A stretch of 32,383 nt of DNA from the NCBI GenBank assembly GCA_944321335.1, contig CALUKX010000029.1, forward strand, positions 1 through 32,383. The letters run 5' to 3'. The notes under the pieces were generated by a model. That model saw nothing but the letters and a program-made list of their open reading frames with translations, was not told the DNA's origin and made no database searches. A program made the position numbers and the translations under genes. The DNA comes from an uncultured Phocaeicola sp. Lineage in GTDB: Bacteria > Bacteroidota > Bacteroidia > Bacteroidales > Bacteroidaceae. Shown piece by piece: positions 14,903-24,304 of the stretch (within the stretch, counting starts at the first letter, position 1; each line of letters begins with the position of its first letter).

Positions 14903-15925
14903 CTATTTCTTTAAAATGTCGATGGCCATTTCGATGATGGTGTCTACACCACGCTGGATGTCTTCACTGGTCATGTCGACTTTTACATCAGGGTCGATAC
15001 CGAACTCCAGCTGGTTCATCTGTGGGTCGAACATCGGACTGGCGGAGAAGCGGATGGTCCATCCGTTGGGGATTTCCGAAGTGAACGGCATACCCGAACC
15101 TCCTCCGGTCTTGTCGCCTACGATGGTTACGTTCGGGAACTGGTTCATGCTGTTTACGAAATCGTTGGTGGCACTGTACGAACGACGGTTGGTGAGCACT
15201 ACCACTTTCTTCTGCCAGCGTATCCCTTCTGATGGCTCTATATATACAGGTTGAGGTTTGGAAAAATCATTGTGTCCCGGGCCTGTTTTATGGCTCATAT
15301 AGCCTACCAGAGTCTTCACATTGGTGAACCGGGCAGCCAGTTTCTGGGCAGTCGTCAAGTTTCCGCCGCCGTTGTTGCGGACGTCGATGATGAGGCCGTC
15401 GCAGATCGCCATCTGGTTCAATGTCTGGTCGAGGTTGCCATCTCCGATACCGTTCGAGAAACTGGAACAGTAGATGTATCCGATGTTGTTCTCCAGTATC
15501 TGATAGGTAAGTCCCGAAGAAATGATGTAGTCTTTCTTCAGATAATTGCTTTGGATGGTGTCGCTGAAGTTGCGCGGGTAACTGTCGAACCATTCGCGGT
15601 ATTGTGAACTGGCAAGCGAGCTTGTCAGGTTGACATGCCCGTCGCGCAATTCGTTTACCATGTCCGAAAGCACTTCGAAGAGGGCTTGGGGAGGCATAGA
15701 CGAGGTGATGCGTTTGGCATAGCGTTCATGTACTTCGTCCCAGTCGAGCCCGTATTCCTGTTTCTTGTAGTCGAGGAAGCAGTATTGTTCGTCGATGATT
15801 TTCCAGAGCATTTCGAAATTGGCTTCAGGAGTGTTTCCCGAAACGTCTTCGCGGATGCACGAACTGTTTGTCGCTGCAATTAGCAGGAACATACTTATAT
15901 ATATTATATGTTTAAATTTTTTCAT
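14903..15925 (-). CDS. S41-family peptidase lipoprotein
   Basis: 340 aa with lipoprotein signal ending at C23 (LLIAATNSSC), so membrane-anchored on the periplasmic side or surface. The N-terminal tricorn-like helical part includes FEMLWKIIDEQYCF; RDGHVNL at about 94-100 is a typical S41 feature. GLIIDVRNNGGG (178-188) precedes the active site: RRSYSATNDF with probable nucleophile S251 and GDKTGGG with K272 as general base. No PDZ domain is obvious. Such C-terminal-processing-protease relatives degrade exported proteins or peptides. It follows the DUF3316-like gene with 3 bp between them and is probably cotranscribed. Confidence 0.9.
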   Translation of the reverse strand: MKKFKHIIYISMFLLIAATNSSCIREDVSGNTPEANFEMLWKIIDEQYCFLDYKKQEYGLDWDEVHERYAKRITSSMPPQALFEVLSDMVNELRDGHVNLTSSLASSQYREWFDSYPRNFSDTIQSNYLKKDYIISSGLTYQILENNIGYIYCSSFSNGIGDGNLDQTLNQMAICDGLIIDVRNNGGGNLTTAQKLAARFTNVKTLVGYMSHKTGPGHNDFSKPQPVYIEPSEGIRWQKKVVVLTNRRSYSATNDFVNSMNQFPNVTIVGDKTGGGSGMPFTSEIPNGWTIRFSASPMFDPQMNQLEFGIDPDVKVDMTSEDIQRGVDTIIEMAIDILKK

Positions 15926-15928
15926 ACG

Positions 15929-16780
15929 TCAGAACGGAGTTACTTTCTGTGGCAGACTGATTTTGTTTTTTCCTTTCAGCAGATAGATGTTGCGTACAAA
16001 GCCGATCATGAAGTCGTGGGAGTACGAATGACTCTTCAGATGGTTGGCCTTCGACTGTTGGATGTCGCACACGTAGCCTACGCGTAGGATGGTGTTCTTG
16101 ACGGGAAAGTCGAGGGTGAGCATCTGGCGGAGCGACGGATTGTTGTGTAGGGATGAGAACAATACGTGCTTGCCGCTGTGACCCAACGAAAACATTTCGT
16201 AGTAAGATTCTCCGTATTCGGGAGAGAACATGACTCCTAGCAGGGGCAGGTTGGCCTGATAGCGCAGGGTGAGGGGATAGTTCTTGATATGGAACTTATA
16301 GATGACCATCCCCGAAGCTCCCAATCCGCCGTAAGCTTTGGCTTGGGCGGGGTTGTTCGAGTTACGCCGGTTATATACCACACCGACATTCAGGTCGAGC
16401 AATGGTCCGGCAAGTATCTTCAGATTCTCGTTGATGGGAAACTGATAGTGCAGGGCATAGCTGAAGTTTGCCAGCCCGGCGAAAGTTTCCCCTGTCTTCG
16501 ATATGTTTTCAGTATACGATCCGCACACCTGGATGATGCTTTGTGACGATACGTTGCCTCCCATCAGACGGGTCATGCGCATCCGTTCATGCATGAAACG
16601 TACTTCCGGACCGGTGTATTCCAATGGGGAAAGATAGGTTTCCAGCACGTTGTTGAATCCCGCTCCGAACAGGGTAGAGCGTACCACGTATCGGGTGGCA
16701 CGGAGGCTGTCTTCCTGTGCATGTACCGCAAGGGCGATGCACAGGCTTATCAATAGGGGAAAGAGTCTTTTCGTCATCAC
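15929..16780 (-). CDS. DUF3316-type outer membrane beta-barrel protein
   Basis: 283 aa with signal peptide (LLISLCIALAVHAQ). The mature protein alternates short amphipathic beta strands with aromatic ends and glycine-rich turns (LRYQANLPLLGVMFSPEYGE, ILRVGYVCDIQQ), as in Bacteroidales proteins carrying DUF3316. It begins 6 bp after the topoisomerase subunit stop, so the three minus-strand genes from 19417 down to 14903 may share a transcript. Function not known. Confidence 0.75.
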   Translation of the reverse strand: MMTKRLFPLLISLCIALAVHAQEDSLRATRYVVRSTLFGAGFNNVLETYLSPLEYTGPEVRFMHERMRMTRLMGGNVSSQSIIQVCGSYTENISKTGETFAGLANFSYALHYQFPINENLKILAGPLLDLNVGVVYNRRNSNNPAQAKAYGGLGASGMVIYKFHIKNYPLTLRYQANLPLLGVMFSPEYGESYYEMFSLGHSGKHVLFSSLHNNPSLRQMLTLDFPVKNTILRVGYVCDIQQSKANHLKSHSYSHDFMIGFVRNIYLLKGKNKISLPQKVTPF

Positions 16781-16786
16781 GGCAGA

Positions 16787-19417
16787 TTAAAAGATAGTCA
16801 TTTGTCCGTCTTCATCCGGAGCGTTGGCATTGTCGGTATCTTCCGTTTCCGGCTTTTCCGTTTCCGGCTCTGGTACACGGGTCGGTTCCAGTTCTTCGAT
16901 GTGGTCGATGGTGTAGGTGGTGAGTCGTTTTCCCTTAGCTTTGAAACTCTTTACACCTACAAAGTCGCTGGCTTCTACAATCAGGGCTTCCCGGAAATTG
17001 TCGTGACCACCGAATACGACCTGCAGACGTGGGTATGCCTCGCTCGAAAGGACTATCAGCTGGCTATGCTTGTTGTCGCCCATGTAGCTCTGCTTCTTGC
17101 TTGTCGATTCGAAGGTGAAACGCTTTAGGTACGGAAAGTTCTGTTGGTCGGCGTCATAGAGTACGGCGGTCCATACCTTGTTCGGGTCGAACTTCTCGAT
17201 AATTTGGATATCCGGTTCGTAGTGGTTGTTCAGGTCGAAGTCGGTAGTGTAGAACTCGCCGTTCTTGTGTACCACCAGAATGCTTTCGTCGCTTTGGAAC
17301 TCGCCGAGATATTGTCCTCGACCGTCGTAATTGAGTCGGAGCACATCGTGGTCGAACCAAACCTTTCGTCCGCCGAGTGTCGAACCGCCCCGTTGCTTGA
17401 GGCCGATCTTGTGGACTTCGAATTTGGTGAGCAGATTACCCATCGACTGTCGTCCCTTGATGTTGATGGTACTGAAATCCTTCTCGAACACCAGCTTCTT
17501 GATACGCGGATTCGGACGGAGGGTTACCTTGATCACTTCGGCTTCCCCGTTCGGGTTGGCGGTGAAGTAAACGATTCTGGAACCCGGAGTTCCTTGGGTT
17601 ACATCGTATTCACGGTCGCGGATCATGGAGGTTACGTTGAATCGCTTGATATAATGATAACCGTCCTTACCGTCGCGGTAGATTACGTTATAGATGGTAC
17701 GCTTGTCGTTCTTCTTGAACACATTCACGTACAGGATATTCTTACCTACGAAAAGCTTGTCGCTGATACGGACAATCTTGTACTTGCCGTCCTTGTAGAA
17801 GATGATGACATCGTCGATGTCGGAACAGTTGCACACGTACTCGTCCTTTTTCAGTCCCGTACCGATGAAACCTTCTTCGCGGTTGATGTACAGTTTTTCG
17901 TTGGCTTCGGCCACCTTGGTCGCTACAATGGTATCGAAGTTGCGGATTTCGGTACGGCGCGGATAGTTGGCGCCATACTTGTTCTTCAGATACTGGAACC
18001 ATTCGATGGTGTATTCGGTGATATGAGCCAGGTGGTTGTCGATTTCCTCGATTTCCGCCTTCAGCTTGGCTATGAACTCATCGGCCTTGTCCTTGTTGAA
18101 CTTCAGGATGCGGGCCATCTTGATTTCCATCAGCTTGAGGATATCTTCCTTGGTCACCTCACGGACGAACTGCGGATAATAAGGAGTGAGTCGTTCGTCG
18201 ATGTGTTCGCAAGCGGCATCCATGTTTTCGGCCTGTTCGAATTCCTTGTCCTTGTAGATACGTTCTTCGATGAAGATACGTTCCAATGAGGCGAAGTGCA
18301 GGGTTTCCAATGTTTCGTCGCGGCGGATCTGGAGTTCCTGACGCAACAGCTTCAGGGTGTTGTCGGCCGATTTTTTCAGTACGGCACTTACGGTCAGGAA
18401 GTGCGGTTTCTTGTTGTCGATGACGCAACAGTTGGGCGAGATGTTTACCTCGCAGTCGGTAAAGGCATAAAGCGCATCCAAGGTCTTGTCGGACGATACA
18501 CCCGGAGCGAGGTGGACCAGAATCTCTACCTTGCCGGCAGTATTGTCGTCTACCTTGCGAACCTTGATCTTGCCTTTCTCGATGGCCTTCAATATGGAGT
18601 CGATCAGCGATGAAGTCGTCTTTCCGTACGGAATCTCGCTGATGCAAAGAGTCTTGTTGTCTATTTTCGAAATTTTGGCACGTACACGTACCACACCGCC
18701 ACGTTCGCCGTCGTTGTAACGGGATACGTCGATGGAACCGCCGGTCTGGAAATCGGGATAAAGCTGGAAATCCTCGCCCTTCAGGTAGGAGATGGCGGCA
18801 TCGCAAAGCTCGTTGAAATTGTGTGGCAGGATTTTCGATGAAAGACCTACGGCGATACCTTCCACACCTTGCGCAAGCAGCAGCGGAAATTTCACCGGCA
18901 AAGTTACCGGTTCACGGTTTCGTCCGTCGTAGGAGGCCTGCCATTCGGTCGTTTTCGGATTGAACACCACATCCAGAGCGAACTTCGAAAGTCGAGCCTC
19001 GATGTAACGGGGAGCTGCGGCACTGTCGCCTGTAAGTATGTTACCCCAGTTACCTTGGCAGTCGATCAGCAGATCCTTCTGCCCGAGCTGCACCAATGCA
19101 TCGCCGATGGAAGCATCGCCGTGCGGGTGGAACTGCATGGTATGGCCTACGATGTTTGCGACTTTGTTGTAACGGCCGTCGTCCAGACGCTTCATCGAAT
19201 GGAGGATGCGTCGCTGTACCGGCTTCAATCCATCGTTGATGTGAGGTACGGCACGCTCCAGAATAACGTACGAAGCATAGTCGAGAAACCAGTTCTGGTA
19301 CATGCCGCTCAACTGGTGTTTTACGGCTTCATCGGTCTGGTCGACAGGTTTGTAATCTGAATGTTCTTCTTTCTCAGGGATATTCGTTTCTTCTTTATCA
19401 AAAGTTTCTTCGCTCAT
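16787..19417 (-). CDS. parC: DNA topoisomerase IV subunit A
   Basis: 876 aa. Type IIA topoisomerase breakage-reunion subunit. YASYVILERAVPHINDGLKP and QRRILHSM open the catalytic domain. HPHGDASIGDALVQLGQ (97-113) is the quinolone-resistance region. AAAPRYIEARLS carries catalytic tyrosine Y138. The C-terminal half shows beta-pinwheel repeats (blocks around GRQSMGNLLTKFEV and GGRKVWFDHD) and an acidic, threonine/glutamate-rich tail. The N-terminal extension is acidic. Bacteroidetes carry a GyrA and a second diverged subunit A; the unusual pinwheel and lack of a clear GyrA box favour ParC over GyrA, but I cannot exclude the alternative without comparison. It pairs with ParE to decatenate chromosomes. 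Confidence 0.85.
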   Translation of the reverse strand: MSEETFDKEETNIPEKEEHSDYKPVDQTDEAVKHQLSGMYQNWFLDYASYVILERAVPHINDGLKPVQRRILHSMKRLDDGRYNKVANIVGHTMQFHPHGDASIGDALVQLGQKDLLIDCQGNWGNILTGDSAAAPRYIEARLSKFALDVVFNPKTTEWQASYDGRNREPVTLPVKFPLLLAQGVEGIAVGLSSKILPHNFNELCDAAISYLKGEDFQLYPDFQTGGSIDVSRYNDGERGGVVRVRAKISKIDNKTLCISEIPYGKTTSSLIDSILKAIEKGKIKVRKVDDNTAGKVEILVHLAPGVSSDKTLDALYAFTDCEVNISPNCCVIDNKKPHFLTVSAVLKKSADNTLKLLRQELQIRRDETLETLHFASLERIFIEERIYKDKEFEQAENMDAACEHIDERLTPYYPQFVREVTKEDILKLMEIKMARILKFNKDKADEFIAKLKAEIEEIDNHLAHITEYTIEWFQYLKNKYGANYPRRTEIRNFDTIVATKVAEANEKLYINREEGFIGTGLKKDEYVCNCSDIDDVIIFYKDGKYKIVRISDKLFVGKNILYVNVFKKNDKRTIYNVIYRDGKDGYHYIKRFNVTSMIRDREYDVTQGTPGSRIVYFTANPNGEAEVIKVTLRPNPRIKKLVFEKDFSTINIKGRQSMGNLLTKFEVHKIGLKQRGGSTLGGRKVWFDHDVLRLNYDGRGQYLGEFQSDESILVVHKNGEFYTTDFDLNNHYEPDIQIIEKFDPNKVWTAVLYDADQQNFPYLKRFTFESTSKKQSYMGDNKHSQLIVLSSEAYPRLQVVFGGHDNFREALIVEASDFVGVKSFKAKGKRLTTYTIDHIEELEPTRVPEPETEKPETEDTDNANAPDEDGQMTIF

Positions 19418-19507
19418 GAGTGATGTTTTTCCTTATTATCTTAACCCGACAAAAATACGAAATTTCTTGGGTAATGGAAGATTTTTTCGAGAAAAAACCG
19501 AACGAAT

Positions 19508-20866
19508 TTACCTGCGGATGCGGTCTTGACGGAAAGAATTCAGAATCGGGAATGTGAGTGGAAGTGCGAGAAGGAACGAACAGAGGTCGGCGCAGGCCTG
19601 GCTCATTTCCACTCCTTGCAATCCCAGGAAATGAGGGAGTATGAGAATGGACGGGATGAAGAACAGTCCTTGACGGGCAGCGGCCATAATGACGGCACGT
19701 ACCGGCTTGCGGATGGTCTGCAGCAGCATGTTCGATAGGATGACGAATGTTCCCAAAGGCAATGTGATGAGCTGCCAGCGCAAGGCACGTGCTCCGGTCT
19801 CGATAACCAACGGGTCGCCTTTGCGGAACCATTCCACCACTTCGGGAGCGAAGATATAGCCCACTACCGAACAGACGGCAAGAAATACCACGCCTACCTT
19901 GGCGCAGAAGAAGAATCCGTGACGCACACGTTTATACAGTCCGGCTCCGTAATTGAATCCACAGACGGGCTGGAACCCTTGTCCGAAACCGATGACGAAC
20001 GAGTTGATGAACATGCAGATGCGGGTGACGATGGACATACCGGCAATGGCCGCATCGCCATAGACACCGGCAGCAATGTTCAGCATGATGGTTGCCACAC
20101 TGGCCAGTCCCTGACGGAAGATCGAAGGGCTTCCTCCATAGACAATCTCCTTCAGAAAATCAAGCTTCGGTGTGAAGTTGCGGAAACGGATGCGGATGTT
20201 TTCACCCTTGCGGTCCATCAGGAGCAGCACTCCGAAACTGCATAGCTGGCTGATAAGCGTCGACCATGCCGCTCCGGCTATACCCATGTCGAAAACGAAT
20301 ATCAGCAACGGGTCGAGTCCGATGTTCAATGCGGCACCTACAGTAATGCCGATCATGGCATATATCGCATTCCCTTGGAAACGCATCTGGTTGTTCAATA
20401 CCAGGGACGACGACATGAACGGAGCGCCTAGCAGTATGGTGCCCAGATAAGTTTCGGCATAAGGGAGGATGGTCGGAGTGGACCCCAACATCTTGCAGAT
20501 AGGGGTCAGGAATACCAATCCGAATACGGTAATCAGTATTCCGACAAGAAATGCACAGAAGAAACCGGTGGAAGCCATCTTTTCCGCGCTTCCGTAATCC
20601 TGAGCTCCCAGTTTCCGAGATATGAAATTGCCCGAACCGTGTCCGAAGAAAAAGCCGAAGGCTTGGATGATGGCCATGACTGAGAACGAAATGCCCACGG
20701 CTGCAGTCGACTGGGTATTGATCTTTCCGACGAAATACGTGTCGGCCATGACATAAAATGAAGTGACCAGCATGCTGATAATGGTAGGTACGGCAAGCTT
20801 GCAGATAAGTTGCGGTACCGGCATGGTAGTCATTTCGGTAAATTTATCTTTCGATTGTTGTGTCAT
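19508..20866 (-). CDS. MATE-family multidrug/cation efflux transporter
   Basis: 452 aa from the ATG at 20866 (MTQQSKDKFTEM). A longer frame to 21037 adds 57 residues unlike the family, so the shorter start is preferred. The start has the MATE pattern (PVPQLICKLAVPTIISMLVTS, MADTYFVGKINTQSTAAVGIS). About 12 hydrophobic segments follow in two halves, with GFGQGFQPVCGFNYGAGLYK matching the conserved start of the second half. Family members export drugs or metabolites in exchange for Na+ or H+. The 90-bp gap to parC holds no gene. Confidence 0.88.
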   Translation of the reverse strand: MTQQSKDKFTEMTTMPVPQLICKLAVPTIISMLVTSFYVMADTYFVGKINTQSTAAVGISFSVMAIIQAFGFFFGHGSGNFISRKLGAQDYGSAEKMASTGFFCAFLVGILITVFGLVFLTPICKMLGSTPTILPYAETYLGTILLGAPFMSSSLVLNNQMRFQGNAIYAMIGITVGAALNIGLDPLLIFVFDMGIAGAAWSTLISQLCSFGVLLLMDRKGENIRIRFRNFTPKLDFLKEIVYGGSPSIFRQGLASVATIMLNIAAGVYGDAAIAGMSIVTRICMFINSFVIGFGQGFQPVCGFNYGAGLYKRVRHGFFFCAKVGVVFLAVCSVVGYIFAPEVVEWFRKGDPLVIETGARALRWQLITLPLGTFVILSNMLLQTIRKPVRAVIMAAARQGLFFIPSILILPHFLGLQGVEMSQACADLCSFLLALPLTFPILNSFRQDRIRR

Positions 20867-21082
20867 GGACGCTAATTTCTGTGGAAAATTCAAAAAACGA
20901 TGTGAAATTACGGAAAAGTTTTCAAAAAGGGCCGGATAAGTCGGGGAGCAGGAGTGAAATTTACCGAAGTTTAAGAAAACGGTGGAATTGTATTGGCTTA
21001 ACTCCTTAACTTTATTTCCCTCTTTTCTCCCAAACATAAGATAAATTAATAGACCAATCGTTCTTTTTTTCTTATAAATCCC

Positions 21083-21090
21083 TATCTTTG
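21083..21090 (+). promoter_or_regulatory. -7 promoter element of glyS
   Basis: TATCTTTG matches the TAnnTTTG consensus, 50 bp before the start codon. The -33 region has only a weak match. The leader after it is A-rich, as is usual for highly expressed Bacteroidales genes. Confidence 0.55.
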
Positions 21091-21140
21091 TGCCCTATTA
21101 GAAAGAAAAAATAAAAATAGAAACTCAAAATAAAATAAAA

Positions 21141-22682
21141 ATGGCACAAGAAGACGTTTTTAAGAAACTTGTATCACACTGTAAAGAGTATGGTTTTGTA
21201 TTCCCGTCGAGTGAAATCTACGATGGCCTGGGCGCTGTGTATGATTACGGACAAATGGGTGTGGAACTGAAAAATAACATCAAGCAGTATTGGTGGCAGA
21301 GCATGGTGCTCTTGCACGAAAACATTGTCGGTATCGATTCTGCAATCTTCATGCACCCCACTATCTGGAAGGCTTCCGGACATGTCGATGCATTCAATGA
21401 CCCGTTGATCGATAACCGCGATTCGAAGAAACGTTATCGTGCCGACGTGCTGATTGAAGATCAGATTGCCAAATACGATGAGAAGATCAACAAGGAAGTA
21501 GCGAAAGCTGCAAAGAAATACGGTGACGCATTCAATGAAGCTGAATTCCGCAGCACCAACGGTCGTGTGCTGGAAAATCAGGCTAAGCGTGACGCATTGC
21601 ACGAACGCTTTGCGAAAGCGATGAATGCGAACGACCTGAACGAATTGCGTCAGATTATCCTCGACGAAGAAATCGTTTGTCCGATTTCGGGAACAAAGAA
21701 CTGGACCGAAGTGCGTCAGTTCAACCTGATGTTTACTACCGAGATGGGTTCTACTGCCGACGGTGCGATGAAGGTATACCTCCGTCCGGAAACCGCTCAG
21801 GGTATCTTCGTAAACTACCTGAACGTGCAGAAGACAGGCCGTATGAAGATTCCGTTCGGTATCGCACAGATCGGTAAGGCATTCCGTAACGAAATCGTTG
21901 CCCGTCAGTTCATCTTCCGCATGCGTGAGTTCGAACAGATGGAAATGCAGTTCTTCGTTAAGCCGGGTACCGAACTCGACTGGTTCAAGAAATGGAAGGA
22001 AATCCGTCTGAAATGGCACAAGGCGCTGGGCTTCGGCGACGACCACTACCGTTACCACGATCATGAAAAGTTGGCTCACTATGCCAATGCCGCTACCGAT
22101 ATCGAATTCCTGATGCCGTTCGGCTTCAAGGAAGTGGAAGGTATCCACTCGCGTACCAACTTCGACTTGAGCCAGCATGAAAAATACTCTGGCAAGAGCA
22201 TCAAGTACTTCGATCCGGAAATCAACGAAAGCTACACTCCGTACGTTATCGAAACATCAATCGGTGTCGACCGTATGTTCCTGAGCGTAATGAGTGCTGC
22301 CTATACCGAAGAAACTTTGGAAGGCGGTGAAACCCGTGTCGTTCTGAAGTTGCCTGCAGCTTTGGCTCCGGTGAAGCTGGCTGTCATGCCGTTGACAAAG
22401 AAAGACGGTCTGCCCGAAAAGGCTCGTGAAATCATGGACGACCTGAAGTTCCACTTCCATTGCCAATATGATGAAAAGGATTCAATCGGTAAGCGTTACC
22501 GTCGTCAGGATGCCATCGGTACTCCGTACTGTATCACAGTCGACCATCAGACTTTGGAAGACAACACCGTTACTTTGCGTAACCGTGATACCATGGCACA
22601 GGAACGTGTGGCAATTGCCGACCTGAACAACATCATTGCCGACAAGGTCAGCATCACAAGCTTGTTGAAGACTTTGCAATAA
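21141..22682 (+). CDS. glyS: Glycyl-tRNA synthetase (alpha2 type)
   Basis: 513 aa, single-chain class II enzyme of the eukaryote/Gram-positive type, not the alpha2beta2 type. The start contains VSHCKEYGFVFPSSEIYDGL and YDYGQMGVELKNNIKQYWW. Motif 2 spans FGIAQIGKAFRNEIVARQFI; the downstream FRMREFEQMEMQFFV is characteristic. Motif 3 is IGVDRMFLSVMSA (residues about 374-386). The C-terminal about 110 residues form the anticodon-binding domain (LAPVKLAVMPLTKK ... IGKRYRRQDAIGTPYCITVD). It charges tRNA-Gly in the cytoplasm. Length and motifs are complete. Confidence 0.95.
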   Translation: MAQEDVFKKLVSHCKEYGFVFPSSEIYDGLGAVYDYGQMGVELKNNIKQYWWQSMVLLHENIVGIDSAIFMHPTIWKASGHVDAFNDPLIDNRDSKKRYRADVLIEDQIAKYDEKINKEVAKAAKKYGDAFNEAEFRSTNGRVLENQAKRDALHERFAKAMNANDLNELRQIILDEEIVCPISGTKNWTEVRQFNLMFTTEMGSTADGAMKVYLRPETAQGIFVNYLNVQKTGRMKIPFGIAQIGKAFRNEIVARQFIFRMREFEQMEMQFFVKPGTELDWFKKWKEIRLKWHKALGFGDDHYRYHDHEKLAHYANAATDIEFLMPFGFKEVEGIHSRTNFDLSQHEKYSGKSIKYFDPEINESYTPYVIETSIGVDRMFLSVMSAAYTEETLEGGETRVVLKLPAALAPVKLAVMPLTKKDGLPEKAREIMDDLKFHFHCQYDEKDSIGKRYRRQDAIGTPYCITVDHQTLEDNTVTLRNRDTMAQERVAIADLNNIIADKVSITSLLKTLQ

Positions 22683-22698
22683 TATTTTGATTAGAATA

Positions 22699-23346
22699 AT
22701 GAAAAAGAACATACTTTGGTTATTGGGCGTTTGCGCGACTCTCTCGTTGTGCTTCTCATCCTGCAGCAAGGATACTGAATCTGTCGATCCCTACAGCAAC
22801 TGGGATACGCGCAATGTTACATATATTGATTCCATCGCTGCTGTCTGCAAGAATGCACCTGCCGGCGAAGATTGGAGTTCACACCTGAATTATAAGTTGC
22901 AGGACGGAAATGCGATCGGTTCCTTGGGTACCCAGTGGGCGATCAGCGATTATGTATATATGAAGCGTCTGCCTTATAATCCGGACGGTGTGGAACCGGA
23001 ATTGGGATCATATCCCCGTTCGAACAACGATACCGTTATGGTTTACTATCGTGGTCGACTGATAAACGGTACCGTATTCGACCAGAATTATACCGGTACG
23101 TGGAATCCGAAAATTGCCGAACCTACAGCGTTTACCTTATCAGGCGTGATTACCGGTCTGGAAACAGCTTTGTGGTATATGCGTGAGGGTGAGCGCGCCG
23201 AGCTTTATATCCCTTCTGACTTGGGCTATGGCGCTAGTTCCATGTCGGATATTCCGGCCAACTCTACATTGATTTTCGATGTACGGGTAGAAAAAATCGT
23301 CCACGCTACCGGTCCGGATGACCGAATGAAGGAAGTTCTTGAATAA
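22699..23346 (+). CDS. FKBP-type peptidyl-prolyl isomerase lipoprotein
   Basis: 215 aa from ATG 22699; a TTG four codons upstream is not needed. Lipoprotein signal with C21-type lipobox (LSLCFSSC), so a periplasmic or surface lipoprotein. The C-terminal FKBP domain has DTVMVYYRGRLINGTVFDQN, FTLSGVITGLETALWYMREGERAELYIPSDLGYG and ANSTLIFDVRVEKI, which carry the usual core residues. It catalyses proline isomerisation in exported proteins. It is 16 bp downstream of glyS and ends at a strong terminator, so the two are probably one operon. Confidence 0.88.
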   Translation: MKKNILWLLGVCATLSLCFSSCSKDTESVDPYSNWDTRNVTYIDSIAAVCKNAPAGEDWSSHLNYKLQDGNAIGSLGTQWAISDYVYMKRLPYNPDGVEPELGSYPRSNNDTVMVYYRGRLINGTVFDQNYTGTWNPKIAEPTAFTLSGVITGLETALWYMREGERAELYIPSDLGYGASSMSDIPANSTLIFDVRVEKIVHATGPDDRMKEVLE

Positions 23347-23378
23347 GTTACGGCTTCATCAGCCGTTAAGATAAGATT

Positions 23379-23417
23379 GTCCGCTGTTCTGATCGCTTCA
23401 GAACGGCGGACTTTTTT
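23379..23417 (+). terminator. Intrinsic terminator of the glyS operon
   Basis: GTCCGCTGTTCTGA and TCAGAACGGCGGAC form a long stem around TCGCT, followed by six T at 23412-23417. It lies 33 bp after the FKBP gene stop. Confidence 0.85.
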
Positions 23418-23475
23418 GCATATATGTTACATTTCTTACCTGATGTACCATTCCTATATATACAATAAATTGCAT

Positions 23476-23702
23476 GTTTTTATCCTTCACATCCTTCACG
23501 GTCCTGCAAAAGAAAGTGAATGTGGGCGATGAAATCGGGAATGTAGATGCTTTACACGGAGGCAAAACCGGATAGTGAAATATGTATAGTTCTGGTTTTC
23601 AGCTTGCTATTGGAGATTTGAAGCATGTTTTTATTATATTTTTATGCAAGTCGTTGATATTCAGCGTACTATTGCTTTGTGAAGGATGTGAAAGATAAAA
23701 AC
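23476..23702. repeat. Spaced 24-bp inverted repeat in a gene-poor gap
   Basis: GTTTTTATCCTTCACATCCT (continuing TCAC) at 23476-23499 is repeated in inverted orientation at 23679-23702 with one mismatch. The 179 bp between them contain no convincing gene but include another GCATGTTTTTAT (about 23622), also found at 23472. A third shorter match, TATCCTTCACCC, lies near 23777. This may be a small non-autonomous mobile element or a dispersed repeat. The rest of 23418-24224 shows only short frames and a 14-bp palindrome AAATTCATGAATTT near 23897. Confidence 0.5.
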
Positions 23703-24224
23703 AACCTATAATAGGGAGAGGGTGTAAAGAATGCATGATACTGAAATATACTGACAAGCAGTGATGGCCGAATTCCTATCCTTCACCCTAAATTGAGAAA
23801 TATAGCGGATAATCAAGTGATGCACTTCGACAGAAGCGCAAGCTCCAAACAGGATGACATGACAATTACCGGGAAAATTCATGAAATTCCCATCAAAAAT
23901 TCATGAATTTCATCACCATATCTGAAGACATTATGCGTGAAACACAAAGTCGTATCACCCGATGAAAGAAGGAATCTTTGAAAACCTGTCAAGGGAAATT
24001 TTCAGGTATGCCAAGGAATATTGCGGAAACATCAAGACATTCCAGCGTCAAATAACTACAGTCATCACCAGAGTTTCCCAATACCGTAGGGATAGTATGG
24101 GGATAATTCTATTATCGGCACGAACGTTTGGGAAATATATGGAAAACGGTAGCGTCAAAAATTCATCTTTTAATTTAACATTTTGCTTTAATTTTATATA
24201 TAATCGGTACGATTTGGCATAAAA

Positions 24225-24257
24225 TTTTTGTTTTTTGTTTTTTTTGATATATTTTTG
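24225..24257 (+). promoter_or_regulatory. Promoter of the SusC/SusD locus
   Basis: TTTTTG (24225-24230), a 19-nt spacer, TATTTTTG (24250-24257); the susC-type start is at 24305. The surrounding DNA is very T-rich. Confidence 0.55.
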
Positions 24258-24304
24258 TATTTGGATATGAATTTAATCATTGTCAAATTCAAAAAAAGAG
24301 GTTT

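Noticed and set aside
17144-18289. Plus-strand frame of 381 codons opposite parC
   Set aside because: Antisense shadow caused by codon bias of parC; no domain or promoter.
20867-21037. 57-residue N-terminal extension of the MATE transporter
   Set aside because: The extra residues are unlike a MATE N-terminus, and ATG 20866 gives the usual length and start pattern.
21174-22178. Minus-strand frame of 334 codons opposite glyS
   Set aside because: Antisense shadow of the glycyl-tRNA synthetase gene; composition is not protein-like.
23962-24222. 86-codon frame before the SusC-type gene
   Set aside because: No recognisable domain, runs into very AT-rich promoter DNA and has no promoter of its own. 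It might be a decayed gene but I cannot support it.
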